Notes under the pieces: generated by a model
The model's database searches: none
What the model was told of the DNA's origin: nothing
Seen by the model: the letters and a program-made list of their open reading frames with translations, nothing else
Made by a program: the position numbers and the translations under genes
Shown here: positions 46,894 through 59,400 of the stretch, piece by piece
Layout of the letters: each line of letters begins with the position of its first letter
How positions within the stretch are numbered: position 1 is the first letter of the stretch
From: Antedon mediterranea
Taxonomy: Eukaryota > Echinodermata > Crinoidea > Comatulida > Antedonidae
Direction: 5' to 3'
DNA: 64,000 nt
Assembly: GCF_964355755.1 (NCBI RefSeq)
Contig: NC_092678.1
Coordinates: forward strand, 23,168,365 to 23,232,364

Positions 46894-48054
46894 TCATAAC
46901 TCTTGCTTCTTGAAGTGTGTAGGTTTAAGTTTCTCTATTAACTTGATAAAGTCTGATTTCTCTGTGCACGCTTTACATGTCTCGCCCCAGTCACTAAGAA
47001 TCTTCTTTAAGTCTTTTACTTTTAGTTTCTTTAGGTCAACAGCATCCAAATCTATTTGCTTTTCTGTTAAAAAAAAGGAACAAAAACCACATTTTATCAA
47101 TCTACAATTTCACACACAATATCAATCTTAAAATGTTTGAAAAATATTTTTATTATGGAAAAACCAATTATTATTAATAATTATAAACTAATGTATGTAT
47201 ATATATATATTATTATACGTATCAAATACTCACCATATTTAAGTTGACATATTTGACCGTCTTTTTTCTTTAATTTCTCACATATTTTTTCGGGAGGCAT
47301 AAACGATTTTAATGGTTTAGAAATTTCACCAAGCAATCCCGTGGCTGCATCTTCAGTTCCGCCGACATAATAACACTACAAATATCAACATGTACAATAA
47401 TATTTAAGTAAGATAAGAAAACATGTACTCAACAGTTTGATAGGCTAGATCGTCGCAAGTCTTGTCAATTAATTATTATTGCGACTCGAACTACAGTAAA
47501 AGTAAGCATAGCCTAGTTAAACAAACAATAATTTTTTTTTTTAATTTATGTGTACCAAACCCAAGTGTAACCTTGGGGGAAATCCCTGTACTTACAAATC
47601 TGTTTTCTCTATTTTTTGCTTTCTTGCATAATTTCCTTATTGCATCTTCAATTTTGGCTGGACTTTTCCTTTCATCAGCTGACAATTTTTTATCAATTTG
47701 TTTAATTACACTAATACATACTGAAAACAAAGAAAAAACAAAGAATAAACAAACGTAAATAAACATTTAAAAAAAAACATAATAAATATAAACTTGGCCT
47801 AGGACTATCTGATTATGAATGAGTTTGATCATACGTCAAGCTAGGCCACCATCGTTACAAACTTCCTTCATACTGACTGGCAAACAAACAGAAGAAACCG
47901 CTACCTAACCGGTGTTTCAAGTTTCAACACCAGCCGGCAAAACATAAAATTATCACTAACCTTCGCAATCACCCTCTTGTAATTTTGCTTGGACTACACA
48001 TATAGCAGACAAACATACGGTCAGTAAGACCGTTATAGATACCCACGCTTTCAT
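46894..48054 (-). CDS. MANF: MANF/CDNF family neurotrophic and ER-stress factor
   Basis: Four exons with consistent phases, 47961-48054, 47596-47720, 47234-47375 and 46894-47063, encode 176 residues. Residues 1-23 are a signal peptide ([20 protein letters not shown]). The saposin-like domain carries cysteines in GDCEVC, RKLCKK, RFCYYVGG, EKICEK and GQICQL. The C-terminal SAP-like domain has the ETCKAC motif (CXXC). That gives eight cysteines in the mature protein, as in human MANF. The protein ends KKQEL, a KDEL-type ER retrieval signal. Known family role: ER-resident or secreted unfolded-protein-response factor that protects cells. Human paralogues MANF and CDNF are vertebrate duplicates, so the invertebrate single copy is named MANF. 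Confidence 0.95.
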
Positions 48055-50381
48055 TTTGAATTATTAAAAATAACTGGAATGTTAACTTTTCTTAAATACA
48101 AATGTTATTCTTATCTCTACGTGTACGTTTCCTAGGCCTACCGTACATGCACGACACGACGAAGTACGCGTGTACAAATTATTAAAAGTACAGTTGGCTG
48201 AATTTGATTGGACGACCGAAAGCCCAAGTGCAATACCGCCCTCTATAGCGTGCACACTTCTCTGTACTTTCCACTTAAAAATTACAGTAATTGTAATTAC
48301 AGTAATTGTAATTACAGTAATTGTAATAAAATGATAGAAATAATAAATAAAATGGCTCCACATTACAGCTTCAAGAACTATAGGATAATTATTTAACAAG
48401 ATATTTACGATAATAATTCAGAAAGACTCAGAATCCAGGAAGGCATTAAATATTTGCATTACAAATATAACCGAAATATCATTCTTGTCCATTTATTTTT
48501 ATATTTGCACATACAATCATTATTACAAAATATTTTTAAGAACTATATATATAATCATTGTAATTTTAAAATAATTCACAATAAATAAAATACACCAGTT
48601 TTCATTTTGCAGAAGATGTGTAATAACACAACTGCTAATAGAAACTAGTGTACTAGTTTTGATTGTGGTCAAATGTGGATACCTCTATTAAGGGGACTTT
48701 GTTGGGTACCAAATGTGTCCCCTTAATAGGGGTTCAACTGTATTCAAATCAAGGATGCATCATTTTCTAAAATAAACAAAATTGAATGTTTCAATAACCT
48801 TTTCCTATGGGAAATATTTGAAGTATAATCAAATGTATCTATACAAGTAAAAGTGACTGTTTACAGTTCTTAATCTTACAATTTTTAAAACTAAAAATAT
48901 ATTCCGATATATACAATATATTCATCACATTGTAAAGCATATCGTAACTCATAGTTATAAGATCAAAGGTTACATGCAAATGGTCAAAGGTTACAAGAAG
49001 TAAAATATTTAACTATTATTTTTGTTTTTATTTATTATTTTAAGTAGTAAATTGTATTAGTTTAAATGTATGTGTATTGTTTCTGGGGTCTTTCTCGAGA
49101 CAAGAAACTTGATTTCTTCTAGAGAAGACCCCAAATGATGGCTTATTACCTTGTTTCATTTACACACCTATACACTGTTAAAAAATATGTTTAACAAATA
49201 AATGTTTTTTTTGAATTTTGAATTTGAATTTGAATAGATAAGAGTTACTATATAATACCATAACAGTTTGGTACACAAAGATTGGATTTATTTCATTATT
49301 TGTTTTTAAAAACAGTTACTGTATATATTAAACTTATATAATATAAATTGTTCCAACTTATGATAGGTACATGGATTAATCATACATTATTTACAGCCTT
49401 ATTTACATTTAAGTACTTGTTTTAGTAAATTTACTTCGCTATGTTTTTTATTAATCTAAAAACACAAATGTAACATTATAAAATATTAAAATTTAAATGA
49501 AAACATAAAGAAAAAGTGCATATTAATATTATGCAAAACATTTATCTGGACCTGTTCCATTTTCTTTTGAGGGGTATGTCATATGTTTGTCAATAACAAA
49601 TAGACTTGTTATTCTTATTCTAATACTGTCCAAACTAATCATTGTATTTTGTACTTTGAAACTTGCTATCTGTAGTAACTTTTATTTACATTGAGAGTCT
49701 GCTTATGCGATAAGAATCAACTATTAGTATTATTAACATTACATATACTGTATATATTATACTATAACAGTGGATTTAGATAAAAACAGTAAATTTATAA
49801 TCGACTGCCAATCCAATGATGTAGCGCTAGCACACCAATAATAAAAAGTAACGAAAACCCCAGCATATACAAACTATAGCTATTAATAATAAATTTATTC
49901 AAAAAAGTGTGGAATTATGTCAAGTAAGTTGATATATGATTGAAAATGTTTATTTGGTTTGAAGACACATTATTTTTAAATTCTATTTTGACAAACTAGA
50001 ATTTTAAAATAAATTGGTATATTATTATTTTAATATTATTTTTGCCTTTTTCAAATCTAAATTGAATTTTGGATGGCTATAGCTGACCTGTATCTGAGGT
50101 TGAATCATATGCTACAACCAACCAAATTACCTGTACTCTTCTGGTAGATTTATTGGAGATACTTCCTAGTCTTCCTGAGGCCTTTGTCCTTCCTAGGCCC
50201 TAGTCTTCCTTAGGCCCAGTCCTCCTTAGGCCTTGGTCTTCATTATGCCCTAGTTCTCTTTGTACCCCAGTCCTCTTTAGGCCCAGTTCTCCTTAGGCCC
50301 AGTCCTTCTCCTAGTTCTCCTTAGGCCCAATCCTCCTAGTTCTCCGTAGGCCCTAGTCCTCCTCCTAAGTCTCCTTAGGCC
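48055..50381. other. Intergenic, MANF promoter side to TBK1 3' end
   Basis: The MANF promoter region carries aggcctaccgtac-type words near 48130. At 48284-48330 there are three copies of ttacagtaattgtaa. About 48660-48745 holds a repeat word (ccccttaataggggt) also seen near 13295-13320. About 49075-49240 looks like a retroposon 3' end, and 49690-49735 resembles the repeat at 16565. No coding gene is seen. Confidence 0.45.
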
Positions 50382-50400
50382 CTAGTCCTTAAGATCCTCA
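50150..50400. repeat. Degenerate CCTAGTCCTCCTTAGGC repeat over the TBK1 3' end
   Basis: About 13 imperfect copies of a 17-20 bp phrase, approximately cctagtcctccttaggc. The array runs through the presumed TBK1 3' UTR and into the last few codons around the stop at 50382-50384, so the final residues (AEDLKD) may derive from it. Confidence 0.8.
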
Positions 50401-53400
50401 GCTGGTGGCATCTTAAGTGTTGAAAACAGAGATGCAGATTCCTTCTCTAGTGCTTCCATTAATTTAATTGATTCATTCAATGCTTCAGTTCCGTTCCGTT
50501 CTTCAATGATTCTGTATAAAGAAAGATATGTGACATGTCATTTTGGCCGCTGGTTACAAGTAATGCCTAACACACAATCATCTTTATTGTCATGAGGATT
50601 AAACGATGCACTGGCATTAATAGGTTTATCCGGGTAAGTATATAGCATATAGAAAATATAATACATACTGTTTTTTTAAGTTTTTCTTTAAAGTAATTTT
50701 TCTTCCTGATATTCTATTTTGTAAAAACGGAAGTAAGCCTCCATCAACAGGAACCTCTTCCTCAGGAATAGATGAACTATTGCTGATGACCTCAAAGTCA
50801 CTTGCTAAAGATGTCTGACTTCCTGACGACCCTGAGGATCCGGTTGAAAGAGAACTCGCTTTCTCCTGTTAAAAAAAAAAAAATTTAATTATATATCCCT
50901 ATAAAGGAGACACCTCTAATTAGGACACGTTCCTGATAAAAGACTTGCCACAAGCCTCTAATTATTGGAGTTTTTTTCAGTGTTTGTATTGTTTTGCAAG
51001 TGACCAGTTTGATTTTTTTTTTGGTAACATATAGGTATGACATGCCATGTGTGCAAAACAAAGTATTAAGCCATATTTTATCTGTATATAGTTATACTGT
51101 ACTTACGAATTCTTTTGTTTTTAAGCTTCTAAAATTTGAAAGTAAAATGTCTTGTCTTTTTTCAAGATCTTTCATCACCTGAAAGAATAAAAATGAAGTT
51201 AGCAAATAAATGAATAAATGTTTAGTAAAATAAGTAAGAAATGGTATATTGAATGAATGGTGTCCGTTGTTAGGAGGACTGACTACTATATTAACATCCA
51301 TAAGGAAGGGCCAGTGCTTGCCATGCACATCAATTATATTTAATTAAAAAATAGTAAGTTTTACCTTTTTAATGTTCACATTTAATTCAGAATATTTATC
51401 ATTGAACCATTCCACCTTTTCTGAAATAGTCTTTATTTTACCAAACATTGATGGAATTGACCTAAAAAAAAGTTCAAAATTGTTATACATTATTTACAAT
51501 AAATGGGTATTCTGAGGACAGATTCTACACTAATAAAGACCTTACTTAAATACTTACTTAAACCAGTCATGAAATTTGGAATGGATATTTTTCAATTTAG
51601 TTTCACAATGGTCATTTTGAGTATTAGCTTCATCACACAAACTTTTCAGATGTAATCTATTTTAGAAAATATAATAATTGATTGCACTGATGAAAAAATA
51701 ATTGCAATTAAACATATCAAAATAATTTCGACAATATGCAATGTCAGATTAGGAGAAGGAGCAATTGAAAAATGAAATATTTAGTCTCAAGCTTTGTCTA
51801 CTCTATCAAACAAATTTGACAAAAAAAAGTGTGATGTGCCCAAATATGTTAGTGATATGCCCAAATATGGTAGTGATATGACATCACATAAAGTTTGATA
51901 GTGTAGACAGCTTTTAAGATTAGATTAAAGAGAAGAATTTAATATTTATATGAAGATTGTTTCTTACTTTTCAAGTTTCAAAATAGATGAGGTTTCTCTT
52001 TTTTTGGAACGTCTGTTTTCCCGGAACATTTCAAGTATTTCACATACAGAGTTTACATGTACTTGAAATCTTTCAATACTGGAATAAAAATATATTTTAT
52101 AAGATTATTATAACATGAACTTGCTTCACCTTGATTTGGGTCATTCTACTAGCATGTGTTCACTTTATATTGTTAGGTAACATTATAACTATTTAAAGAT
52201 ATATTAAGATACTATATGTATTATTTGTGGAAATAAAAAATAAACAAACTATATGGAGTACATATTAAAAAATTGATAAATTGAAATGTTTATTTTTTAT
52301 TAAAAATTTTTTTTTTATTTTGTTTGCATCCAACAGTGAGTAACTCGCCAATTACAGAATGGATAAACTATTTAATCATTTATCATGCTTATAAACTAAG
52401 TCTAATTTGAGACTTAGGGAGTGGAGTTGAAAGAGCCGTGAGTTACAACCTTGGCACTAGGTCAGGATTGAACCCTGGACCTTGGGATTGGAAGGCAAGC
52501 ATGTTACAGCTCCAAGCTACAGCTGCACTACAATATATTTTATCAAATAAGAGTTTACATTTATTTTTCATATATTTTACATGAACTTGCTGTAATATTT
52601 TGTTGTGATAATAAATTACCATCTGTTTCCAGTTGTATAACACAAAATATTTTCCAGTTCAAATAACATAATTTGGTTTTCATACTCGGCAAGCAACGCA
52701 TCAATAATGCTACTACTTTTTTGATGATCTTCTTGAATCTAAACAAAACATAAGTCAGATTAGAGGTGTCAAATAGAAGTGGAGATGTATGCATTATAAG
52801 AAGAAGAGCGAGTGAGTGGCCTAGTGTACTAGTGGCTTAACGTAGCCATAACTCGTTCAATGTTTCTGGTGGTAGAACGAATCTTCTCGGATAAGGACTT
52901 TTAACCGTAGGTCCTCCAGTGTACACATCTAGCTCATGTGCATTTTAAAGAACCTAGTAAATCTTTCAAAACGAGTAGGGGGTGGGTGTACTAGTCCACA
53001 CACAGCCACTGTGCAATTGTGACTGGACCGTCTTAGTGAGAAGTTGAGTAAATAAAATAAATAAATAAATAAAATAAAATTGTCAATGAATGCCACAAAA
53101 TAAATTCTGCAAAAGCTATGGTAACGGTACCTCTTTGGCCAATCCTTCAATCTCTGTCACATCCATACTGTCGTTCTTATTCTCCATTCTGGTATCCATT
53201 TTTAAGACATCCTCCAGCGAGTGCACAAAATCTAGACGTTTACTTAGGTTTTCCAGATTGGTCACAACCTTAACTTCACTCATTTTAAGTTTAAGTTGTT
53301 GCAACTCTTCAAACAAATGCGACCTATAAATTGAAAGTATTATTTATAAATTATGCTTGTTTGCAGGACCACTCCAGGTGCTACTATGCAAATAATTAAC

Positions 53401-56400
53401 ATGCTTCAGCGAATTCTTTATTAGAGTATTATTACTGATATAATTGAATGGAACTTTCAAGTAAAGAATCATAATCTAGTCAACACGCTTTTGGAAATAA
53501 AACGTCTCAGAAATCTGAATTTCTAGACTTAGAAGGGTTGGCTGTATCACAGTATGATGTGTGATTATTCCACAATTTTCGAAAGTTTTGATAACAATTA
53601 GATTATGATGATGATAATTACCCTAAGTTTTCGATTGCATTTTTAAATTGATGCTGTGCATTCAATATATCCTCTACTACTTCTTTCGTATAGGCCATCA
53701 CACCAGCACACGTCTACAACAAAACAAAAGGTTACACAGGACTGAAACACTGTACTATGGGTTTAGGAATCCATAAAATGAAGGGTTAGTCTAAAATCCT
53801 AGTATATATTTATAATTCTTATATTTAGTTAAATTATTATTATTATTTCTTTCATTCAAATTTACTATAGATTACATTTTAAACTCAAATTCTAAATTTA
53901 TTTATTATTTATTTTTAAATTAATAATCATATAAAGTCAAGTATACCTTTGAATAAATATAGTCTGCATCTGGGTGTGAATAAGACGACATCGAAGGAAA
54001 ACATGCTAAAATTGTGAATTAAATAAAAAGCATTATATTATCAAACTAAGCACGGCAGAATTAAGCTCTGTCTACACTATCAAACTTTATTTGACAAAGA
54101 AATGTGATGTCCCCATATATGGACATGATGATGTCCCTAATGATCAGCTTTGGCTGGATGGACCATCCTCATAAAATATTGTTGAAATAAATAAATAAAT
54201 CACTACCATATCTGGGCACATCACACTTTTTTTGTCAAACTAGTTTGATAGTGTAGACAGAGCTTTACAAATTATAGCATGGAATTAACACATGGAATTA
54301 CTGTATAGAGTGAGTGCATGGAATTTCTAAAATGAATTTTAAAAATTCTTTAATTTTAGACAGTTTTCAAATATTTTTAAATTCACTTAAATCACATGTT
54401 TTATATTGACTTTGTTGAATCGACTATTATGTATTTTATCCGTTTATTTGATATTGACACTGTTGATTCGTCTATTTGTTTTTTAAATATTTTTATATAG
54501 TTTATTTTATATCATTGTTGTTACTTTGGGAGTACGGAACCTGAACTCTTGTTATAGTGATTAGGTTCACTTTTAGGTTCCTGCCTACTCCCTTAGTTTC
54601 TGTGTTTTGTTTGTTTGTAACTGGTTTTTGGCAATAAATAATAATAATAATAAATCATAAGTGGCCAAAAAAAAGGGCACTTGAATAAGCATTTGTTATT
54701 CATTATTTACATGGAATTTTAGTAACATTTTAGACCTTACTTACGTTTATAAGGAATAAGAATAGATGGCTCTGATTGGCTTCTCTGATCATGCAGCATC
54801 GTATATAGTATCACTGGTGATGCGTCAGTTGTATTTGAAAATTCCTTACATCTTTTTTTTGGTTTGAATGGTTTTCGTTTGAATAACAACAATTGATCAG
54901 ACACTGTGACATTACACAGAACTTCAATGTGCTTTGACATAACATCAAATCTAAAGAAAGGCAATATCACCATTATATTAAAAAATGCATACACTATATT
55001 CCAAATGGCTAAAGGGGAGTTGAAATGTGTCTACACTATCAAACTTTATGTGACAACAAAATGTGATGGACATATTTGACCATATCACTACCATATTTGG
55101 GACACTTTTTTCTCACATAAAGTTTGATAGTGTAGACAAGGCTTAAGTTTTGTGGTTTAATAAGAGATAGTGTAAAAATGCTTGAAGTGCTATTACCGTA
55201 TATCCTCTGGTATAATCCCACCAACCCCCAGTTCAGGAAAAAAAAATGATTGGTAAGCACAATTTATCTGAACTGGCTAGAGAGAGGCCTACATCCAGAC
55301 CAAAAGTCAACACTGGGACTATACCAAGGGATATGCCTGTTTGTGAAATCAGACATAAAGTAGGGGGTGGGATTAGATCCGAAGTGGGATTAGACCCAAG
55401 GAAATATGGTATATAGATAACATTTTGGAAAGTTGGCCTTCCATTATGCATACATAATCATACTAGTATAACGTGTTTATGTAGCCATACAAAATATCTT
55501 ACTCATCATCTTTGTGAAGGTATATGTTCATCATCTTTGCTTTCTGGACATCAAAGACATGCAAGATTTCCATGTTCAGTATTTTGTCCACTTCTTCAAA
55601 GAACCTATCAGCTGACATCATTTTGGACTGTTCACACTCAAGAAGACCTGCCAACAGCGGTGTCAACATCTCTTTGAACATCCTGTGTAATTAAAGAGCA
55701 AACAAGTCATTACTTTATTGGTGCTCTCTGTGATGGAGTAACCGGCCCGTGGGTCAAAGTTTTATTTTAAACTGTGGTTTTGTGCATTTTTATATTTTTA
55801 TGGCTAATGTAATATAATGTTGGGTTGTTGGAGGTACTAATGAAGGACTCTGACTCGCTTGACTGTCGTAACACATATATTATTTATTCAGTATAATACT
55901 TCAGTACAATATACAACTATAAGTATAGATAAGGAACGGACGGTCAATGATGCTGTCGGTGAGGTGTGAAGTGTGTAGGTCTGCTGTGAGGTGTGTGCTC
56001 CGTGAGGTGGCTGTAAGGTGTGTCTGGGCCCTTCTGAAACTTGGGAGTATATTGGCTCAGTTCATTTGCATAATGTCATTACATCATCTGTGAGGGTAAC
56101 GATTGGTCCTAAGTTGATCCAGGGGTGTTTAAGTGGGAGTGATTGATCTTATCTGGGGAGGTTACAATGATGAATTCATGGCCCTGTCAAATCTCTGCTT
56201 AAAACTGTCATTATCTAATTGTTTTACGATGGGAACGGTCGCAAAGTTAAGCTAAGTGTTTTCTTTAGGGATTCTATTATAAACTAAATGGTCATTAAAA
56301 CATCTGGACCAACTCTCCTTTGGACTTTCTGGGTCAGTTTGTGAACCTATTTGAATTCCGATACAAAGGTCAATTTCTTAAATATAAAAGTATATCCTTA

Positions 56401-59400
56401 TATTACATCCCTCTGTTTCCCTTTTTTTTTAAAATCTATTTAACATATAAAAATGGTTATAATAGTGGCATGCAAAATTAAAGTTATATAAAAGAAAAAA
56501 AACATTATACATATATGCAAAAATTGAGTTAGCCAAAACCATTGACTCTGAAGTGTAACCTTATCACTTTCACTCTCTCTCTTCTCTCTCTTAAAAAAAT
56601 GAAATTAAAAATGAATTTGGTATAAAATTCCGGAATTTATATAAAATTTGAAACAAAAAATGTATATAAAAAAACGAAAGTGTTCTTCAAGATCGACATA
56701 ATTGTGGGTCCGTTGCTTTGGAGGCATGCTACACTCGGATTACCGAAATATAAACATCACAACGGTTGGGTTTCCCTAAAAAACATCGGTCAAGAAGTCG
56801 ACTCTCGTTAATTATTTGAAATAGAAAAAAAATTTATAAAGGATAAATTGAAATCAATCATATAATAATCGATAATAATGGGATGTAGTCCACAGTGTGC
56901 CGTCGTCCAATATGTAGGTAGCAGTGTAAGGCATCTCATTCAAATATACCATACCGCAATTCAAGTATTGGTATTTTGCCCGGGTCTTCCACCATGTAAT
57001 ATAATGTTGGGTTGTTGGAGGTACTAATGAAGGACTCTGACTCGCTTGACTGTCGTAACACATATATTATTTATTCAGTATAATACTTCAGTACAATATA
57101 CAACTATAAGTATAGATAAGGAACGGACGGTCAATGATGCTGTCGGTGAGGTGTGAAGTGTGTAGGTCTGCTGTGAGGTGTGTGCTCCGTGAGGTGGCTG
57201 TAAGGTGTGTCTGGGCCCTTCTGAAACTTGGGAGTATATTGGCTCAGTTCATTTGCATAATGTCATTACATCATCTGTGAGGGTAACGATTGGTCCTAAG
57301 TTGATCCAGGGGTGTTTAAGTGGGAGTGATTGATCTTATCTGGGGAGGTTACAATGATGAATTGGCCCTGTCAAATCTCTGCTTAAAACTGTCATTATCT
57401 AATTGTTTTACGATGGGAACGGTCGCAAAGTTAAGCTAAGTGTTTTCTTTAGGGATTCTATTATAAACTAAATGGTCATTAAAACATCTGGACAAACTCT
57501 CCTTTGGACTTTCTGGGTCAGTTTGTGAACCTATTTGAATTCCGATACAAAGGTCAATTTCTTAAATATAAAAGTATATCCTTATATTACACTAATAAAG
57601 AAATGAAATGACATTGATGGGATAGAACCAATGACCTTTGACAGAAAGATCTTCCATCTACTAACAAAAACCACTTAGCATCATCACATGTGCATTACAA
57701 CTACTTGATGTCCTGGAGAGTTGGACTACTAACCTGGATAACCATGATAGCTTTGATTGTGTCTATTTAGACTATAAAAAGGCTTTTGATAGTGTGCCAC
57801 ACGAAAGGCTTCTAGTCAAATTGAAAGGTTTTGGTATTACGGGAAATCTACTAGGATGGTTCTCTAATTATTTGTCAAATAGAACACAACGAGTTAGTGT
57901 CAATGGTCAATTATCATCACAGGCTCCAGTATTAAGTGGAATTCCACAGGGTAGCATTGTGGGCCCAATCTTATTTTCAATCTTCATTAACGATTTACCT
58001 GATGTTGTCGAGTATAGTATTCGTTTATATAGAGTTGTATAGAGTGGTCAATAACATTGATGATGCGGATTTATTTCAGAGAGACATTGACAGTGCTTCC
58101 CATTGGTCTAATGTTTGGCAATTGCCATTTAATGACACTAAGTGTATTCAATGGCTGGTAATTTACTACATGAGGTAAAGCAGGAGAAAGATCTAGGTGT
58201 TACTTTTGATCCTAGTTTAATCTTTAATTTGCATGTAGCGGATATTTGTAAAAGAGCTAATAAGAAACTAGGAATGATTTATAGATCTTTTAAATTCTTG
58301 AATAAAGATGGATTTTTGAAGCTGTATAAGTCTATTGTCAGGCCAACGCTTGAATATTGTAATACTGTTTATAATCCTATTAGAAAAAACGAGATCAGGA
58401 TGAAATAGAGAAGGTCCAGCAAAGAGCAACAAGATTGATTCCTATACCGTAACATCCCGTATGGACAACGTTTGAGAATTCTTGGTCTTCCTACCATGAG
58501 ATATCGAAGGCAGAGAGCGGATATTATCCAAGTTTTTAGGATTGTTAAAGGTTTCGATCGTATTTCGATCAACACATTTTTTGAATTTGATCTAGAATCT
58601 CGGACCCGTGGATACCCATATAAACTCAAGTTTAAAAGCTGTCGTCTTAATATTAGGAGGGACACGTTTTCCAGGAGAGTTATTCTCTTATGGAATGCTC
58701 TGCCTACGGATGTATTGTCATGTGCTACGGTGAACTTGTTCAAAGCAAAACTTAACGTCGCATGGTCCAACCACCCGCTGAAGTTTTCACCCTATATAGA
58801 ATATGATTTTATTGCTAAGAGGGGCTTTTAAGCACTGAGTGCTTCGCCTCGATCCCGTAGACGAAAGTGTACGGGAAACAAGTAAACAAGTAAAAGTAAG
58901 CATGGCAAACACGGTTTAAAACAACAAATTAGAAAGACCAAGTTTGAAACTTATTTCTGAAGAAAGAAAGAGAAAAAATGAACTCAGTCTTACGTTGACA
59001 TCCTGGTACTTTCAGGCAAATCTCGTTCCCAAGTAATTTTACCATCTGAGTCTTTTTGGTATCCACAAATAACCCCTGATGCTTTTTTGGTTGTCAGATA
59101 ATGCCTGATACAGATAATTCAAGATATTAATAAGAAATATATAAAGCCTTGTCTACACTATCAAACTTATGACAAAAAAATGTGATATGTCCATATATGG
59201 ACATGATGTCATATCACTACCATATTTTAGCATATCACTACCATATTTTAGCATATCACTACCATATTTGAGCATATCACTACCATATTTGAGCATATCA
59301 CTACCATGTTTGGGCATATCACACTTTTTTTTGTCAAAATACTTTGATAGTGTAGACAGAGCTTTAGAAACAAAACAATAACAAGAGCTGTGTTTCAGAT

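Larger units (their letters stand above)
55808..57591 (-). mobile_element. Non-autonomous LTR retrotransposon (TRIM-like), nearly intact
   Basis: Two direct repeats of 600 bp (55808-56407) and 597 bp (56995-57591) both start TGTAATATAA and end TTATATTACA. They appear to differ only by a 3-base indel and about one substitution. The element reads right to left. Next to the right LTR the minus strand gives tggtggaagacccgggcaaa, a primer-binding-site-like TGG start. Next to the left LTR the minus strand gives a purine run (aaaaagggaaacagaggga), a polypurine-tract candidate. The flanks carry a 4-bp target duplication, CTAA. The 587-bp interior has no gag or pol frame; the frame at 56854-57063 straddles the LTR edge and is not a gene. 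It lies in TBK1 intron 6. LTR identity implies recent insertion, mobilised by proteins supplied in trans. Confidence 0.9.

Noticed and set aside
56854-57063. Frame crossing the LTR/interior border of the retrotransposon
   Set aside because: It spans a structural boundary and shows no gag, protease or polymerase motif.
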